Positions 38,869 to 48,536 of a stretch of DNA of 56,455 bases are shown here, one piece after another. Positions within the stretch are counted from its first letter, which is position 1. Every line of letters starts with the position of its first letter. A model generated the notes under the pieces. It was not told the DNA's origin. It saw nothing but the letters and a program-made list of their open reading frames with translations, and did not search any database. The stretch lies in contig SUVS01000012.1 of NCBI GenBank assembly GCA_015061885.1, forward strand, positions 1-56,455, in the 5' to 3' direction. The stretch comes from Lentisphaerota bacterium (lineage in GTDB: Bacteria > Verrucomicrobiota > Lentisphaeria > Victivallales > Victivallaceae). The position numbers and the translations under genes were made by a program.

Positions 38869-39339
38869 ATGAGAAGACGTACAGCTACAAAGCGGGAACA
38901 GACCCCTGATGTCAAGTACAAGAGCGTGTTGGTCGGCCGTTTGATCAATACGATCATGACCCGTGGTAAGAAATCCACTGCACAGAGCATTGTTTACGGT
39001 GCTTTGGATCTTATCAAAACCAAGAAACCCGAAATGGATGCCCTGGAAGTATTTTTGCAGGCTCTGGAAAATGTTAAACCGAAACTGGAAGTCAAAAGCC
39101 GCCGCGTTGGTGGTGCGACCTATCAGGTTCCGGTTGAAGTCAGTCAGGAACGCCAGGTGGCGTTGGCGATGCGCTGGATCACCAGCTACAGCCGCGGCCG
39201 TAAAGGCAAATCCATGACCGAATCTCTGGCATCTGAACTTCTGGATGCTTTTGAAAATACCGGCGCGTCGATCAAGAAGAAAGACGACACCTACAAGATG
39301 GCAATGGCGAACAAGGCTTTCGCTCATTACCGTTGGTAA
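38869..39339 (+). CDS. rpsG: 30S ribosomal protein S7
   Basis: A 156-residue S7 ([64 protein letters not shown]). It organises the 16S head. The 98-base gap after rpsL contains a CCGGC...GCCGG hairpin that might be an S7 control site; unproven. Confidence 0.97.
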   Translation: MRRRTATKREQTPDVKYKSVLVGRLINTIMTRGKKSTAQSIVYGALDLIKTKKPEMDALEVFLQALENVKPKLEVKSRRVGGATYQVPVEVSQERQVALAMRWITSYSRGRKGKSMTESLASELLDAFENTGASIKKKDDTYKMAMANKAFAHYRW

Positions 39340-39372
39340 TTTGTTGTAAATTGCTGCTTCAAAGGAACTACG

Positions 39373-41493
39373 ATGAGCGACGATAAACAATTCAAAGAGT
39401 CCCCGAACCGTCAGGTTGCCCTTAAAGATGTGCGTAACATCGGTATTATGGCACACATTGACGCCGGTAAGACTACTCTTTCTGAACGGATCCTCTACTA
39501 CACGGGTATCAATCACAAGATCGGTGATACTCATGAAGGTACTGCTACCATGGACTGGATGGAGCAGGAACGCGACCGCGGGATCACTATTACCAGTGCT
39601 GCAACGACTGCTTTCTGGAACCGCAATGGTGTAAAGCATCGTTTTAACCTGATCGACACTCCCGGACACGTGGACTTCACTGCTGAAGTGGAACGTTCTC
39701 TGCGTGTACTCGACGGTGCAGTTGCCGTGTTCTGCTCGGTTGGTAAAGTCCAGCCGCAGAGCGAAACTGTGTGGCGTCAGGCTCAAAAATACAAAGTGCC
39801 GATCGTTGCACTTATCAACAAAATGGACCGTACCGGTGCCGACTTCTACGGTGCTGTCGAAGAAATCAAGACCAAGCTGGGTGCCACTGCTGTGCCGCTG
39901 TTGCTGCCGATCGGCAAAGAAGCTGATTTTGTCGGTCAGATCGACGTTCTTGAAAACCGTGCTATCTACTTCAAGGGCGATGACGGTTCCACCATTGAAT
40001 ACACTGAAGTTCCCGCTGACTATGTGGAACTGCGTGAAAAATACTACAAGCACATGGTCGAATGTCTGGCTGAAGTCGATGAAGAAATCATGGAAATCTT
40101 CCTGGCCGACGAAATGCCCACTCTGGAACAGATCCGTCCTGCACTGCGTCGTGCGACTATCGCCGCCCAGATCGTGCCGGTTGCCTGTGCCAGTGCGTTC
40201 AAGAAACGCGGCGTCCAGCCCGTGCTTGACATTGTAGCCGACTTCCTGCCCAGCCCGATCGATATTTGGGACATCAAGGGTTCCGATCCGGCTACCGGTG
40301 AAGAAAAGACCCGTCACGTTGGTGACTTGCAGCCCTTCTCTGCATTGGTCTTCAAAATTATGACCGACCCGTTTGTCGGTAAACTCTACTACTTCCGTGT
40401 GTACAGCGGTACTGCCTCCCAGGGTATGGAAGTGCTGAACCCGCGTACCAACCGCCGTGAACGCCTCGGCCGTTTGCTGCAGATGCACGCCAACCACCGC
40501 GAAGAACGCAAAGAGATCTTCTCCGGTGACATTGCTGCCGCTGTCGGTTTGAAGAACGTTACCACCGGTGATACCATCTGCGTGGAAGACGATCCGATCG
40601 TGCTGGAAAGCATGACCTTCCCGGAACCGGTTATCAGTGTTGCTGTTGAGCCCAAGAGCTCCGGCGAACGCGACAAGCTCTCCAAGGGGTTGATCGCACT
40701 CTCTGATGAAGACCCGACTTTCCGCGTCCGTTCCGACGAAGAAACCGGTCAGACCATTATCTCCGGTATGGGTGAATTGCATTTGGAAATCATCATCGAC
40801 CGTTTGATCAAAGAATTCAAGGTCGAAGCCAACACCGGTGCCCCGCAGGTTGCTTACCGCGAAGCGATCACCTGTGCTGCTGATGCCGATACCAAGTTTG
40901 TCCGCCAGACTGGTGGTCATGGTCAGTATGGTCATGTTATCATCCACATGGAACCGGGCGAACAGGGCAGTGGTTTGATCGTCGAAAACAAAGTTGTCGG
41001 CGGTAACATTCCCAAAGAATTCATCAAGCCCGTGGAAAACGGTCTGCGTGAAGCCGCTGCTACCGGTGTACTTGCCGGTTATCCGTTGATCGACCTCAAG
41101 ATCGACATCGTCGATGGTTCCTACCACCCGGTTGACTCCTCGGAAATGGCATTTAAGATCGCCGCTTCGATGGCGTTGAAAGAAGCCTGTAAGAAGGCGA
41201 ATATGATTCTGCTCGAACCGATCATGAAAGTCGATGTGGTCGTGCCGGAAGAAAATATGGGTGATATTATCGGCGACATCACCAGCCGCCGTGGTAACAT
41301 CGTTGAAATCAGTTCCAATGTCCAGGCAGGGTTCAACAAACTCAATGCCCAGGTGCCGCTGGCAGAACTTTTCGGTTACGCCACGGCGATCCGTTCACTG
41401 TCCAGAGGCCGTGCTTCCTACACCATGGAACCCTCGCACTTTGAACGGGTACCGAAACAAGTACAAGAAAAAGTTGTAACGGAGAAGAAATAA
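39373..41493 (+). CDS. fusA: Elongation factor G
   Basis: A 706-residue translocation GTPase: [10 protein letters not shown] (P-loop, 26-35), the [10 protein letters not shown] switch [10 protein letters not shown] (switch II), [12 protein letters not shown], and domains II-V through to [16 protein letters not shown]. It is not followed by tuf as in E. coli but by rpsJ, one base away. Confidence 0.97.
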   Translation: MSDDKQFKESPNRQVALKDVRNIGIMAHIDAGKTTLSERILYYTGINHKIGDTHEGTATMDWMEQERDRGITITSAATTAFWNRNGVKHRFNLIDTPGHVDFTAEVERSLRVLDGAVAVFCSVGKVQPQSETVWRQAQKYKVPIVALINKMDRTGADFYGAVEEIKTKLGATAVPLLLPIGKEADFVGQIDVLENRAIYFKGDDGSTIEYTEVPADYVELREKYYKHMVECLAEVDEEIMEIFLADEMPTLEQIRPALRRATIAAQIVPVACASAFKKRGVQPVLDIVADFLPSPIDIWDIKGSDPATGEEKTRHVGDLQPFSALVFKIMTDPFVGKLYYFRVYSGTASQGMEVLNPRTNRRERLGRLLQMHANHREERKEIFSGDIAAAVGLKNVTTGDTICVEDDPIVLESMTFPEPVISVAVEPKSSGERDKLSKGLIALSDEDPTFRVRSDEETGQTIISGMGELHLEIIIDRLIKEFKVEANTGAPQVAYREAITCAADADTKFVRQTGGHGQYGHVIIHMEPGEQGSGLIVENKVVGGNIPKEFIKPVENGLREAAATGVLAGYPLIDLKIDIVDGSYHPVDSSEMAFKIAASMALKEACKKANMILLEPIMKVDVVVPEENMGDIIGDITSRRGNIVEISSNVQAGFNKLNAQVPLAELFGYATAIRSLSRGRASYTMEPSHFERVPKQVQEKVVTEKK

Positions 41494-41494
41494 A

Positions 41495-41809
41495 ATGAGC
41501 AATAAACAGAAGGTTCGTATCCGTCTGCAGGCCTATGAGCATCGCATTCTGGATCAGTCTGTGACGGAAATCCTCAATACCGTCAAACGCACCGGTTCCC
41601 AGGTTGTCGGCCCTGTGCCGCTTCCGACCCGTATTGAACGTTTCACCGTGAACCGTTCACCCCACGTTGACAAGAAGTCGATGGAACAGTTTGAGATCCG
41701 CACCCACAAGCGTGTGCTGGACATCATTGATCCGACCAACAAGACTGTGGACGAACTCAAGAAATTGAGCTTGCCCGCTGGTGTTGATATTTCAGTCAAA
41801 ATCGGCTGA
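41495..41809 (+). CDS. rpsJ: 30S ribosomal protein S10
   Basis: A 104-residue S10 ([66 protein letters not shown]). It starts one base after the fusA stop, so it is read from the fusA transcript. Confidence 0.97.
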   Translation: MSNKQKVRIRLQAYEHRILDQSVTEILNTVKRTGSQVVGPVPLPTRIERFTVNRSPHVDKKSMEQFEIRTHKRVLDIIDPTNKTVDELKKLSLPAGVDISVKIG

Positions 41810-41820
41810 AAAAAGTAAGA

Positions 41821-41921
41821 GCCGCCGGATAGGGCTGGAGTTGGCAGAATCAGAGTTGCACAAGATTCTGCAACAAACGAAAGTGCCGGCGGCAATAATC
41901 TCGCCGGGAGTAAAATCCCGG
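41821..41921 (+). promoter_or_regulatory. Structured RNA leader between rpsJ and rplC
   Basis: GCCGCCGG (41821-41828) pairs with CCGGCGGC (41886-41893); inside, GTTGGCAGAATC (41840-41851) pairs with GATTCTGCAAC (41864-41874) with one bulge. A second hairpin CCGGGA/TCCCGG follows at 41904-41921. There is no T-run. The gap of 174 bases is long for this operon, and the nested stem suggests an autoregulatory r-protein site. Confidence 0.65.
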
Positions 41922-41983
41922 TAAAGATGCGATACCAATGCTCCCTGAAACCGATTGGAGTATGTATCAGAAAGGACAAAAAA

Positions 41984-42625
41984 GTGAAGAGTTTAATCGG
42001 TAAAAAGATCGGTATGACTCAGATCTACGACGAAAAGGGCAAGACTGTTCCGGTAACGGTCATTCAGGCTGGTCCCTGCGTTGTGGTCGATGTCAAGACC
42101 GTCGAGCGGGATGGCTACAGTGCTGTCCAGCTGGGTTTCGGCGAACGCCGTGCCAAGAATGCCAGCAAGGCATTGCTTGGTCATGTTGCCAAAGCCAACT
42201 ACACAGACAAAGCTCCGGCAGTGCTGCGTGAATTCCGCACCGCTGCAGACGAAGCCATCGAACTGGGTACTGTACTCAGTGCCGATGTCTTTGAAGTCAA
42301 TGATTACCTTGATGTGGTCGGTACCACCAAAGGTCGCGGTTTCCAGGGCGTTGTGAAACGCTGGAACTTCGGCGGCGGTCGTGCCAGCCATGGTGGTGCC
42401 TGGACCCGTCGTCCCGGTTCTATCGGTCAGTGCGAATTCCCCGGTAACGTTGCCAAGGGCAAGAAGATGCCCGGTCACATGGGCAACACCCGTTGCACTG
42501 TGCAGAATTTGCAGGTTGTTAAAGTGCTTGCTGAAGACAATGTCATTTGCGTCCGCGGTGCAGTCCCGGGTGCCAAAGGCGGTCTTTTGCTGCTGAAGTC
42601 TGCGATCAAGAAATCGAGCAAGTAA
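41984..42625 (+). CDS. rplC: 50S ribosomal protein L3
   Basis: A 213-residue L3 starting at GTG 41984 (VKSLIGKKIGMTQIYDEKG) behind AAAGGA. The peptidyl-transferase loop region FGGGRASHGGAWTRRPGSIG is present. An ATG 19 codons earlier gives residues foreign to the family, so the GTG is preferred. Confidence 0.95.
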   Translation: MKSLIGKKIGMTQIYDEKGKTVPVTVIQAGPCVVVDVKTVERDGYSAVQLGFGERRAKNASKALLGHVAKANYTDKAPAVLREFRTAADEAIELGTVLSADVFEVNDYLDVVGTTKGRGFQGVVKRWNFGGGRASHGGAWTRRPGSIGQCEFPGNVAKGKKMPGHMGNTRCTVQNLQVVKVLAEDNVICVRGAVPGAKGGLLLLKSAIKKSSK

Positions 42626-42640
42626 GGATTGGTGATTACA

Positions 42641-43270
42641 ATGTCGAAAGTTTTGGATATTCTCGATTGCAAAGGCGTGAAGGTCGGCGATTATCAGCTG
42701 CCCGATAACGCTATCGAATTGGAAAAGGGTGAACAGGCTGTTCATGATGCTGTGGTGGCGTTCCTCGCCAGCCAGCGTGCCAACACTGCCTGCACCAAGA
42801 CCCGTGCAGAAGTCCGTGGCGGCGGTGCCAAACCGACCCGTCAGAAGGGCCTCGGCCGTGCCCGTACCGGTTCCAGCCGTTCTCCGGTCTGGACTGGTGG
42901 TGGTGTTGTCTTCGGACCTACTCCGGAACGCAATTACAACCGTCATGTGAACCGCAAGGTCATGAAGCTGGCTCTCCGCCGTGCCTTCAGCGAACGCGTG
43001 GTTGACAATGCGGTGATGGTTCTGGACAAGTTTGAACTTCCGGATCACAAGACCAAGAATGCTTGCGAGATCCTGAAGAACCTCAAGCTGGAAGGTACCG
43101 CCCTTCTTTCTGTGCCGGAGTACGAAGAAAATGCAGTTCTGGCCACCGACAACATCGCCGGTCTGCTGCTGATCCGTGCTGCCAGCGTCAATGTTTATGA
43201 CCTCTTGCGTTATGACAAGCTGGTCTTCACCAAAGAAGCTCTTGATGCGTTCATTACGCGTCTTAACTGA
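42641..43270 (+). CDS. rplD: 50S ribosomal protein L4
   Basis: A 209-residue L4 from ATG 42641, with AAGGA 12 bases upstream. The exit-tunnel loop reads KPTRQKGLGRARTGSSRSP; most bacteria have W before RQKG and T in KGTGRAR, here T and L. In E. coli L4 also represses the S10 operon. Ends in DKLVFTKEALDAFITRL. Confidence 0.95.
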   Translation: MSKVLDILDCKGVKVGDYQLPDNAIELEKGEQAVHDAVVAFLASQRANTACTKTRAEVRGGGAKPTRQKGLGRARTGSSRSPVWTGGGVVFGPTPERNYNRHVNRKVMKLALRRAFSERVVDNAVMVLDKFELPDHKTKNACEILKNLKLEGTALLSVPEYEENAVLATDNIAGLLLIRAASVNVYDLLRYDKLVFTKEALDAFITRLN

Positions 43271-43284
43271 TGGGGATATAAAAG

Positions 43285-43569
43285 ATGAAGAACAATTTTG
43301 AAGTCATTATCGCCCCCGTCATCACCGAAAAAGCCAGTGCTCTGGCTGCGGAAAACAAATACGCTTTCCGCGTGCATGTCGATGCCGAAAAGATCGAAAT
43401 CGGCCGTGCAGTTGAAGCACTGTTTCCCGGTGTGAAGGTTGCGAGCGTAAATGTGATGAATTATTCGGGCAAGCCCAAACGCATGGGCCGTTCTCCGAAA
43501 GTCGGCCGTCGTGCCAACTGGAAGAAAGCGATCGTTACTCTGTCCGAAGGTGCGATTGAAATCGCTTAA
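43285..43569 (+). CDS. rplW: 50S ribosomal protein L23
   Basis: A 94-residue L23 (FEVIIAPVITEKASALAAENKYAFRVH, NVMNYSGKPKRMG, WKKAIVTLSEG). It sits at the tunnel exit, where trigger factor and SRP dock. Fourteen bases after rplD. Confidence 0.96.
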   Translation: MKNNFEVIIAPVITEKASALAAENKYAFRVHVDAEKIEIGRAVEALFPGVKVASVNVMNYSGKPKRMGRSPKVGRRANWKKAIVTLSEGAIEIA

Positions 43570-43586
43570 TTGTGAAAGGTTGAACA

Positions 43587-44414
43587 ATGGCTGTTAAAAG
43601 TTACAATCCGACGACGGCGAGCCGCCGGAACATGACGGTCAGCGATTTCAGCGAAATCACTGCAACGTCTCCGCTTAAGAGCTTGACCAAGGGTAAGAAT
43701 TCCACCGGCGGTCGCAATAGCTATGGTCGTGTTACCACCCGTTTCCGTGGTGCCGGCAACAAGCGTCGTTATCGTATGATCGACTTCCTGCGTGCCAAAG
43801 ATGGCGTGCCGGCAAAAGTCGTGAGCATTGAATACGATCCCAATCGTACTGCCCGTATCGCTCTGCTGGCTTATGCCGATGGCGAAAAGGCATACATTCT
43901 TGCCCCGAATGGTTTGCAGGTCGGTCAGACCGTGATGAACGGTTCCAAAGCCGAACTGAAACCGGGCAACTGCCTGAAGATCAAAGATATTCCGGTTGGT
44001 GTGACCATCCACAATATCGAAATGCTGCCCGGTCAGGGAGCCAAGTTGGTTCGTTCTGCCGGTCAGAGTGCAGTTCTTCGCGGTAAGGAAGAAGTTTATG
44101 CACAGATCAAGCTGCCCTCCGGCGAAGTCCGTATGATCAATATGGAATGCAAAGCTACCATCGGTGTTGTCGGCAACGAAGAACACATGAATGTCAAGCT
44201 GGGCAAAGCCGGTAAGAAACGCTATATGGGTAAACGCCCGCATGTCCGCGGTGTTGCCATGAACCCGATCGACCATCCGATGGGTGGTGGTGAGGGCCGC
44301 AGCTCCGGCGGCGGTCATCCCGTATCGCCCTGGGGTCAGCTTGCCAAAGGTAAGCGTACCCGTTACCCGAAAAAGACTTCGAGCAAGTTTATCGTTGAAC
44401 GGAGGAAGAAATAA
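43587..44414 (+). CDS. rplB: 50S ribosomal protein L2
   Basis: A 275-residue L2 with [20 protein letters not shown], the RNA-binding [17 protein letters not shown], and the C-terminal [23 protein letters not shown] including the His essential near the peptidyl-transferase centre. Its stop overlaps rpsS by one base. Confidence 0.97.
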   Translation: MAVKSYNPTTASRRNMTVSDFSEITATSPLKSLTKGKNSTGGRNSYGRVTTRFRGAGNKRRYRMIDFLRAKDGVPAKVVSIEYDPNRTARIALLAYADGEKAYILAPNGLQVGQTVMNGSKAELKPGNCLKIKDIPVGVTIHNIEMLPGQGAKLVRSAGQSAVLRGKEEVYAQIKLPSGEVRMINMECKATIGVVGNEEHMNVKLGKAGKKRYMGKRPHVRGVAMNPIDHPMGGGEGRSSGGGHPVSPWGQLAKGKRTRYPKKTSSKFIVERRKK

Positions 44415-44683
44415 TGGCGAGATCAATCAAAAAAGGACCGTTTGTCGATGCATATTTGTACGACAAAGTCGAAGCGATGAACAAGTCCGGTCAGAAGCGT
44501 TCGATCAAGACCTGGTCGCGTCGCAGCATGATCGTTCCGGATTTCGTCGGTCATACCTTCGATGTGCATAATGGTCGTGCATTTGTTCCGGTATTCGTTA
44601 CCGAAAACATGGTAGGTCACAAGTTGGGCGAATTCGTCCCGACCCGTACCTTCAAAGACCACGGGGTCATGTCCGGTAAGTAA
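44414..44683 (+). CDS. rpsS: 30S ribosomal protein S19
   Basis: An 89-residue S19 ([62 protein letters not shown]). Translationally coupled to rplB (TAATG). rplV, rpsC and the rest of the S10 operon do not follow. Confidence 0.97.
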   Translation: MARSIKKGPFVDAYLYDKVEAMNKSGQKRSIKTWSRRSMIVPDFVGHTFDVHNGRAFVPVFVTENMVGHKLGEFVPTRTFKDHGVMSGK

Positions 44684-44712
44684 TTGCCAGACAAGTACGA
44701 TAAGTACTCTCC

Positions 44713-44747
44713 AAAACCGCTGCAGTTTTTACTGTGGCGGTTTTTTT
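44713..44747 (+). terminator. Intrinsic terminator after rpsS
   Basis: AAAACCGCTGCAG at 44713-44725 pairs with CTGTGGCGGTTTT at 44732-44744 (two G-T), followed by seven T from 44741. It closes the r-protein operon. Confidence 0.88.
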
Positions 44748-44773
44748 ATGTGTGTGGAGGGGAGAGATTGGGG

Positions 44774-45072
44774 AACGGTAAGTAACGGTAAATAACGGGA
44801 GGTTGTGCATTTATTCTGGCGGCATGAGCAATGCGTACCGTGTTGCCCGCGAGTGCGGTCAGCCTGCCGTAAGCGAACAACTGTGTGCCGCTCGATGGAT
44901 ATGGGAGTGTATGAGAAAGTATGGGAGGGCGGGCAAAGCCGCCACCGTTGCCCGCATATGCGGAATATGGCGGCAGGAAAAACCCGTTACTTACCGTTAC
45001 TTGCCGTTATTTTCCGTTATGCCGCCATCAACCGTATTGCCCACTTGCCACGGCGTAGTGTGATGAAGACGA
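44774..45072. repeat. Decamer-type repeat element, copy 2
   Basis: Units of exactly 10 bases occur in three groups: aacggtaagt, aacggtaaat, aacgggaggt (44774-44803); atatgggagt, gtatgagaaa, gtatgggagg (44899-44928); and aacccgttac, ttaccgttac, ttgccgttat, tttccgttat (44981-45020), the last group being the first in reverse complement. A direct repeat ACCGTRTTGCCC lies at 44837-44848 and 45031-45042. The GTGTGCCG...GGGCGGGCAAA and GCCACGGCGTAGTGT blocks match copy 1 at 5396-5630. No supported ORF. Confidence 0.75.
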
Positions 45073-45127
45073 ACCATATGCGGCGAAACTCTCTGCGGTT
45101 GCCGCTGATTTTTTGCAGAGAGTATAT

Positions 45128-45155
45128 TTGCTTTTCATTTCCGGCGTGATATATT
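45128..45155 (+). promoter_or_regulatory. Promoter of the alpha-fucosidase gene
   Basis: TTGCTT at 45128-45133 and TATATT at 45150-45155 with a 16-base spacer; the predicted start lies only some 15 bases before the ATG, with CAAGGAG between. Confidence 0.55.
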
Positions 45156-45176
45156 AAACTTTCACAAGGAGTTTTT

Positions 45177-47513
45177 ATGTCAGCGGATAAATATAACAAG
45201 CGAGCTTCTGCACTTTTGCATTATACGGAGCCTGCCACTTATTGGGAAGCGGCTTTGCCGATCGGCAATGGCCGTTTGGGGGCTATGGTGCATGGAGGGA
45301 TTTCGCATGAAGTGCTTTCGCTGAACGAAGATACGCTTTGGTCGGGCTTGCCGGATATGCGTTTTTCTCCTGCGGTAAAGCGTAATCTGGAACACGCCCG
45401 CGATCTGCTCCGGCAGCGGCGGTTTGTCGAGGCTGATAAATTTGTTACTGAAAATATGCTCGACCACGACTGCCAGAGTTATCTGCCTGCCGGTGAATTA
45501 GTTCTGGATTTCGATCTGCCCGGCGATATTGAAAATTATCAGCGGCAGCTGGATTTGGAACAGGCGGTGAGCAGTTGTTCATTCAGTTGCAGTGGAGTTG
45601 AGTTCAGCCGGGAATTTTTTGCTTCTTATCCCCGGCAGCTCATTGTGGGAAAAATCGCCGGGAGCAAGGCTGGCAGTGTGAGTTTTACGGCAAAGTTTGC
45701 TTCGCAACTTCATGGGAAAAGCTCGGCTTGCGGCAATACGCTTGTATTTGATGGCGAATGTCCGGTCTATGACCGCCGCAATAATATCGTATGGCGGAAT
45801 CCGGACGGCAGTTGCGGTATTGCTTTTCAGATGCGATTGCAGGTTATCGCATCCGGCGGTACGGTGACGGCTGATGTGGACGGTGCTTTGCAAGTGTTTG
45901 AAGCCGATAATGTTACATTGCTGTTATCCATTCGCAGTAATTTTGTTGATTATCGTTCCATGCCCGGCAGTGATGGCGTAACGCCGGAAAACCGCTGTAT
46001 TGCTGATTTGAGTTGTTTCGGCAGTTATGAAGAACTTTTGCAGGAACATATTGAGGATTTCCGACAGATATTTCAGCGTTCGGTGTTGGATTTTCCGGTG
46101 GAAAAATCTGACTTACTGCCGACAGATAAGCGTTTGAAACTTGCTGAATTTAGCAGATTTGTATCACCCAATATGGCGGCACTGCTTTATCATTACGGGC
46201 GGTATCTGCTTATATCTTCCAGTCGCGGAGCTTGTCAGGCGGCTAATCTGCAAGGCATTTGGAACGATAAACTTATGCCGATGTGGGGTTGCAATTACAC
46301 AACCAATATCAATTTGGAAATGAACTACTGGCCGTGCGGCTGTGCCAATTTGTCTGAATGTGCCGAACCGCTGTTTGCTTTGATAAAAGATTATTCAGCG
46401 CAGGGCAGATATGCCGCCCGCGAACTTTACGGCTTGCCCGGCTGGTGTATGCATCACAATGGGGATTTGTGGCGTTTTGCTTCGATTTCCAGCGGTAAGG
46501 CACGCTGTGCATATTACCCGGTGGGCGGAGCCTGGCTGGTTCATCATATTTTTGACCATTACCTTTTTACACGGGATGTGGAGTTTTTGCGGGAATATTA
46601 CCCGGTGATGACCGGCAGTGCGGAGTTTCTGCTGGCGTTTCTGACTGAATATAAAAATGAACTCGTTACGATGCCCTCCACTTCGCCGGAAAATAATTTT
46701 ATCGACCCGGCAAGCGGCGAAAAGTGCAGTGTGGGAATTGCATCGACTATGGATATGAGTTTGATTTCTGAAAATTTCCGCAATGTGCTGGCGGCGGCAG
46801 AAATATTGCAAATTGATGAACCGCTGGCGGAAAAACTTACGGCGGCTTTGGCCAGACTGCACCGCCCCGGTATCGGCAGTTGCGGCGAATTGCTGGAGTA
46901 TAACGAGGCGTTTGCTGAAGCGGATGTGCATCACCGGCATACCTCGCACCTTTACGGGGTTTATCCGGGTTGGGATTTTACTCCGGAGCAAAATTGCGAT
47001 CTCTATTCTGCCGCCCGAATATCACTGGAACGCCGCGGCGATATTTCGAGTGGCTGGGCTATGGGGTGGCGGGCGGCTCTCTGGGCAAGATTTCTGAACG
47101 GCAACCGGGTGTGCGGAGTGATAAAAAATCTGCTCCATCTGACCGAACCGGGAATCGCCGGTCAGCGGGGCGGGGTTTATATGAATTTGTTTGACGCTCA
47201 TCCGCCGTTTCAGATCGACGGCAACTTCGGGGTTACTGCCGCAATCGCGGAAATGTTTGTGCAGAGCCATTTGCGTAACCGCAACGGCGAGGTTATAATA
47301 CTGTTATTACCGGCACTGCCCGATGCGTGGAAATCCGGTAAAGTCTATGGTTTGGCGGCACACGGCGGTTTGATTCTGGATATAGAGTGGTTGGAAGAAA
47401 AAGTAAAAGCGGTACTCAAATCAGGCGTCGGCGGAACTTTCGCTGTCAGGTTCCGCGAAGAACAGAAGTTCATCACATTGCCGCCCCATGGCAGTTGTAC
47501 TGTGGAGTTTTGA
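45177..47513 (+). CDS. GH95-family alpha-L-fucosidase
   Basis: A 778-residue inverting glycoside hydrolase of family GH95 that releases terminal fucose (mostly alpha-1,2; some members act on galactose). The N-terminal beta domain starts YWEAALPIGNGRLGAMVHGG and LNEDTLWSG. The (alpha/alpha)6 barrel holds the catalytic set: Asn377 and Asn379 in NINLEMNYWP, Glu505 in TSPENN, and Asp681 in FQIDGNFG, matching N421, N423, E566 and D766 of Bifidobacterium AfcA. There is no signal peptide, so it should act in the cytoplasm on imported oligosaccharides. Convergent with the LysR gene, 12 bases away. Own promoter upstream. Confidence 0.92.
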   Translation: MSADKYNKRASALLHYTEPATYWEAALPIGNGRLGAMVHGGISHEVLSLNEDTLWSGLPDMRFSPAVKRNLEHARDLLRQRRFVEADKFVTENMLDHDCQSYLPAGELVLDFDLPGDIENYQRQLDLEQAVSSCSFSCSGVEFSREFFASYPRQLIVGKIAGSKAGSVSFTAKFASQLHGKSSACGNTLVFDGECPVYDRRNNIVWRNPDGSCGIAFQMRLQVIASGGTVTADVDGALQVFEADNVTLLLSIRSNFVDYRSMPGSDGVTPENRCIADLSCFGSYEELLQEHIEDFRQIFQRSVLDFPVEKSDLLPTDKRLKLAEFSRFVSPNMAALLYHYGRYLLISSSRGACQAANLQGIWNDKLMPMWGCNYTTNINLEMNYWPCGCANLSECAEPLFALIKDYSAQGRYAARELYGLPGWCMHHNGDLWRFASISSGKARCAYYPVGGAWLVHHIFDHYLFTRDVEFLREYYPVMTGSAEFLLAFLTEYKNELVTMPSTSPENNFIDPASGEKCSVGIASTMDMSLISENFRNVLAAAEILQIDEPLAEKLTAALARLHRPGIGSCGELLEYNEAFAEADVHHRHTSHLYGVYPGWDFTPEQNCDLYSAARISLERRGDISSGWAMGWRAALWARFLNGNRVCGVIKNLLHLTEPGIAGQRGGVYMNLFDAHPPFQIDGNFGVTAAIAEMFVQSHLRNRNGEVIILLLPALPDAWKSGKVYGLAAHGGLILDIEWLEEKVKAVLKSGVGGTFAVRFREEQKFITLPPHGSCTVEF

Positions 47514-47525
47514 CGCTTCTGCCGG

Positions 47526-48428
47526 TCAGTTCCGGTGATGCTTTTTCAGGATTTTCAGAAAAGTTTCCGCACTTTTGCTGGTGTGGTCAGTTGCCCGGAT
47601 AACGCACAGCGGCATTTCCGGCGGATTGGCGGTGAAAAAGCGGTAACATATCCGGTCGGTAAAATGCCCCATGTATGATTCGGCAACCACGCTTACCCCC
47701 AGATGTGCCGCCACCATCCGCAAGGCAGTGTAGGTGTTATAGATTTCAATTTCCACTTTTGGCGTGAATCCGCCGTATTTGTGAAAGAAATTTATCAGAT
47801 ATTGCCGCTGACTGCTGGAGGTTTTTTCCGGCACCATGATAAATGCTTCATTAGCCAACGCCCCCGGCAGAAATTGTACCTGCCGTGCCAGCGGGTGATC
47901 GTGCGGGATCGCCGCAACAAGTTTGTCGTTCCACAAATGTTCATAGATCAGCGTTTCATCGCCGGCAAGCTCCGGCAATGGGCGTAAAAACGCTATATCC
48001 AGTGAGTGTTGGCGTACCAGTTCCGGCAAACCGCCGCTGGTGGCGTCGGCTACTTCCAACAGCAAATCGGGGTAACGCTGACGCATTTCCTGCAAGGCAA
48101 GCGAAAACTCCGGACTTTCGATGGTCGAAGATATTGCCCCGATGGCGAGTTTGCCGTATCCGCCTTTGGCGGCACTTTTTGCCAGATTTACCGCCCGCTG
48201 ACTCTCACGCAGGATTTTTTCCGCTTCCAAAAGAAACATATTTCCGGCTTCGGTCAGTTCGATTTTCCACTTGTTGCTGCGGTTGAACAACTCTACACCC
48301 AGCTCCTGTTCCAACGCCGCGATCTGACGGCTCAACGCCGGTTGCGTGAGTTTGAGCTTTTCCGCCGCCCGGGCAAAGTGCAGCTCGCGGGCGATTTCAA
48401 TAAAATATCTTAAATGCCGCAGTTCCAT
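47526..48428 (-). CDS. LysR-family transcriptional regulator
   Basis: A 300-residue LysR regulator. The N-terminal winged helix reads MELRHLRYFIEIARELHFARAAE and LTQPALSRQIAALEQELGVELF; the linker helix and a two-lobed effector domain follow ([38 protein letters not shown]). It is divergent from the M20 amidohydrolase gene, with an AT-rich inverted repeat between them, so it most likely controls that gene. The effector is unknown. Confidence 0.92.
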   Translation of the reverse strand: MELRHLRYFIEIARELHFARAAEKLKLTQPALSRQIAALEQELGVELFNRSNKWKIELTEAGNMFLLEAEKILRESQRAVNLAKSAAKGGYGKLAIGAISSTIESPEFSLALQEMRQRYPDLLLEVADATSGGLPELVRQHSLDIAFLRPLPELAGDETLIYEHLWNDKLVAAIPHDHPLARQVQFLPGALANEAFIMVPEKTSSSQRQYLINFFHKYGGFTPKVEIEIYNTYTALRMVAAHLGVSVVAESYMGHFTDRICYRFFTANPPEMPLCVIRATDHTSKSAETFLKILKKHHRN

Positions 48429-48435
48429 AATATTC

Positions 48436-48489
48436 TTAATAAATAAAAGTAATTAAAATTGCTATTTTTAATATATTGCTATTTATTAA
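48436..48489. promoter_or_regulatory. Divergent control region with inverted repeat (putative LysR operator)
   Basis: TTAATAAATA at 48436-48445 and TATTTATTAA at 48480-48489 form a perfect 10-bp inverted repeat. TTGCTA at 48476 with TATTAT at 48501 (19-base spacer) is a possible promoter toward the amidohydrolase and overlaps the right half. The region is extremely AT-rich. Confidence 0.5.
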
Positions 48490-48536
48490 AAAAGCAAGTA
48501 TATTATACATTATAATGTAAATAGATGGAGTTTTTT

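Noticed and set aside
38713-41127. 804-codon open frame antisense to rpsL, rpsG and fusA
   Set aside because: Shadow of conserved genes with biased codons.
41904-41921. Terminator before rplC
   Set aside because: The stem is short and lacks a T-run.
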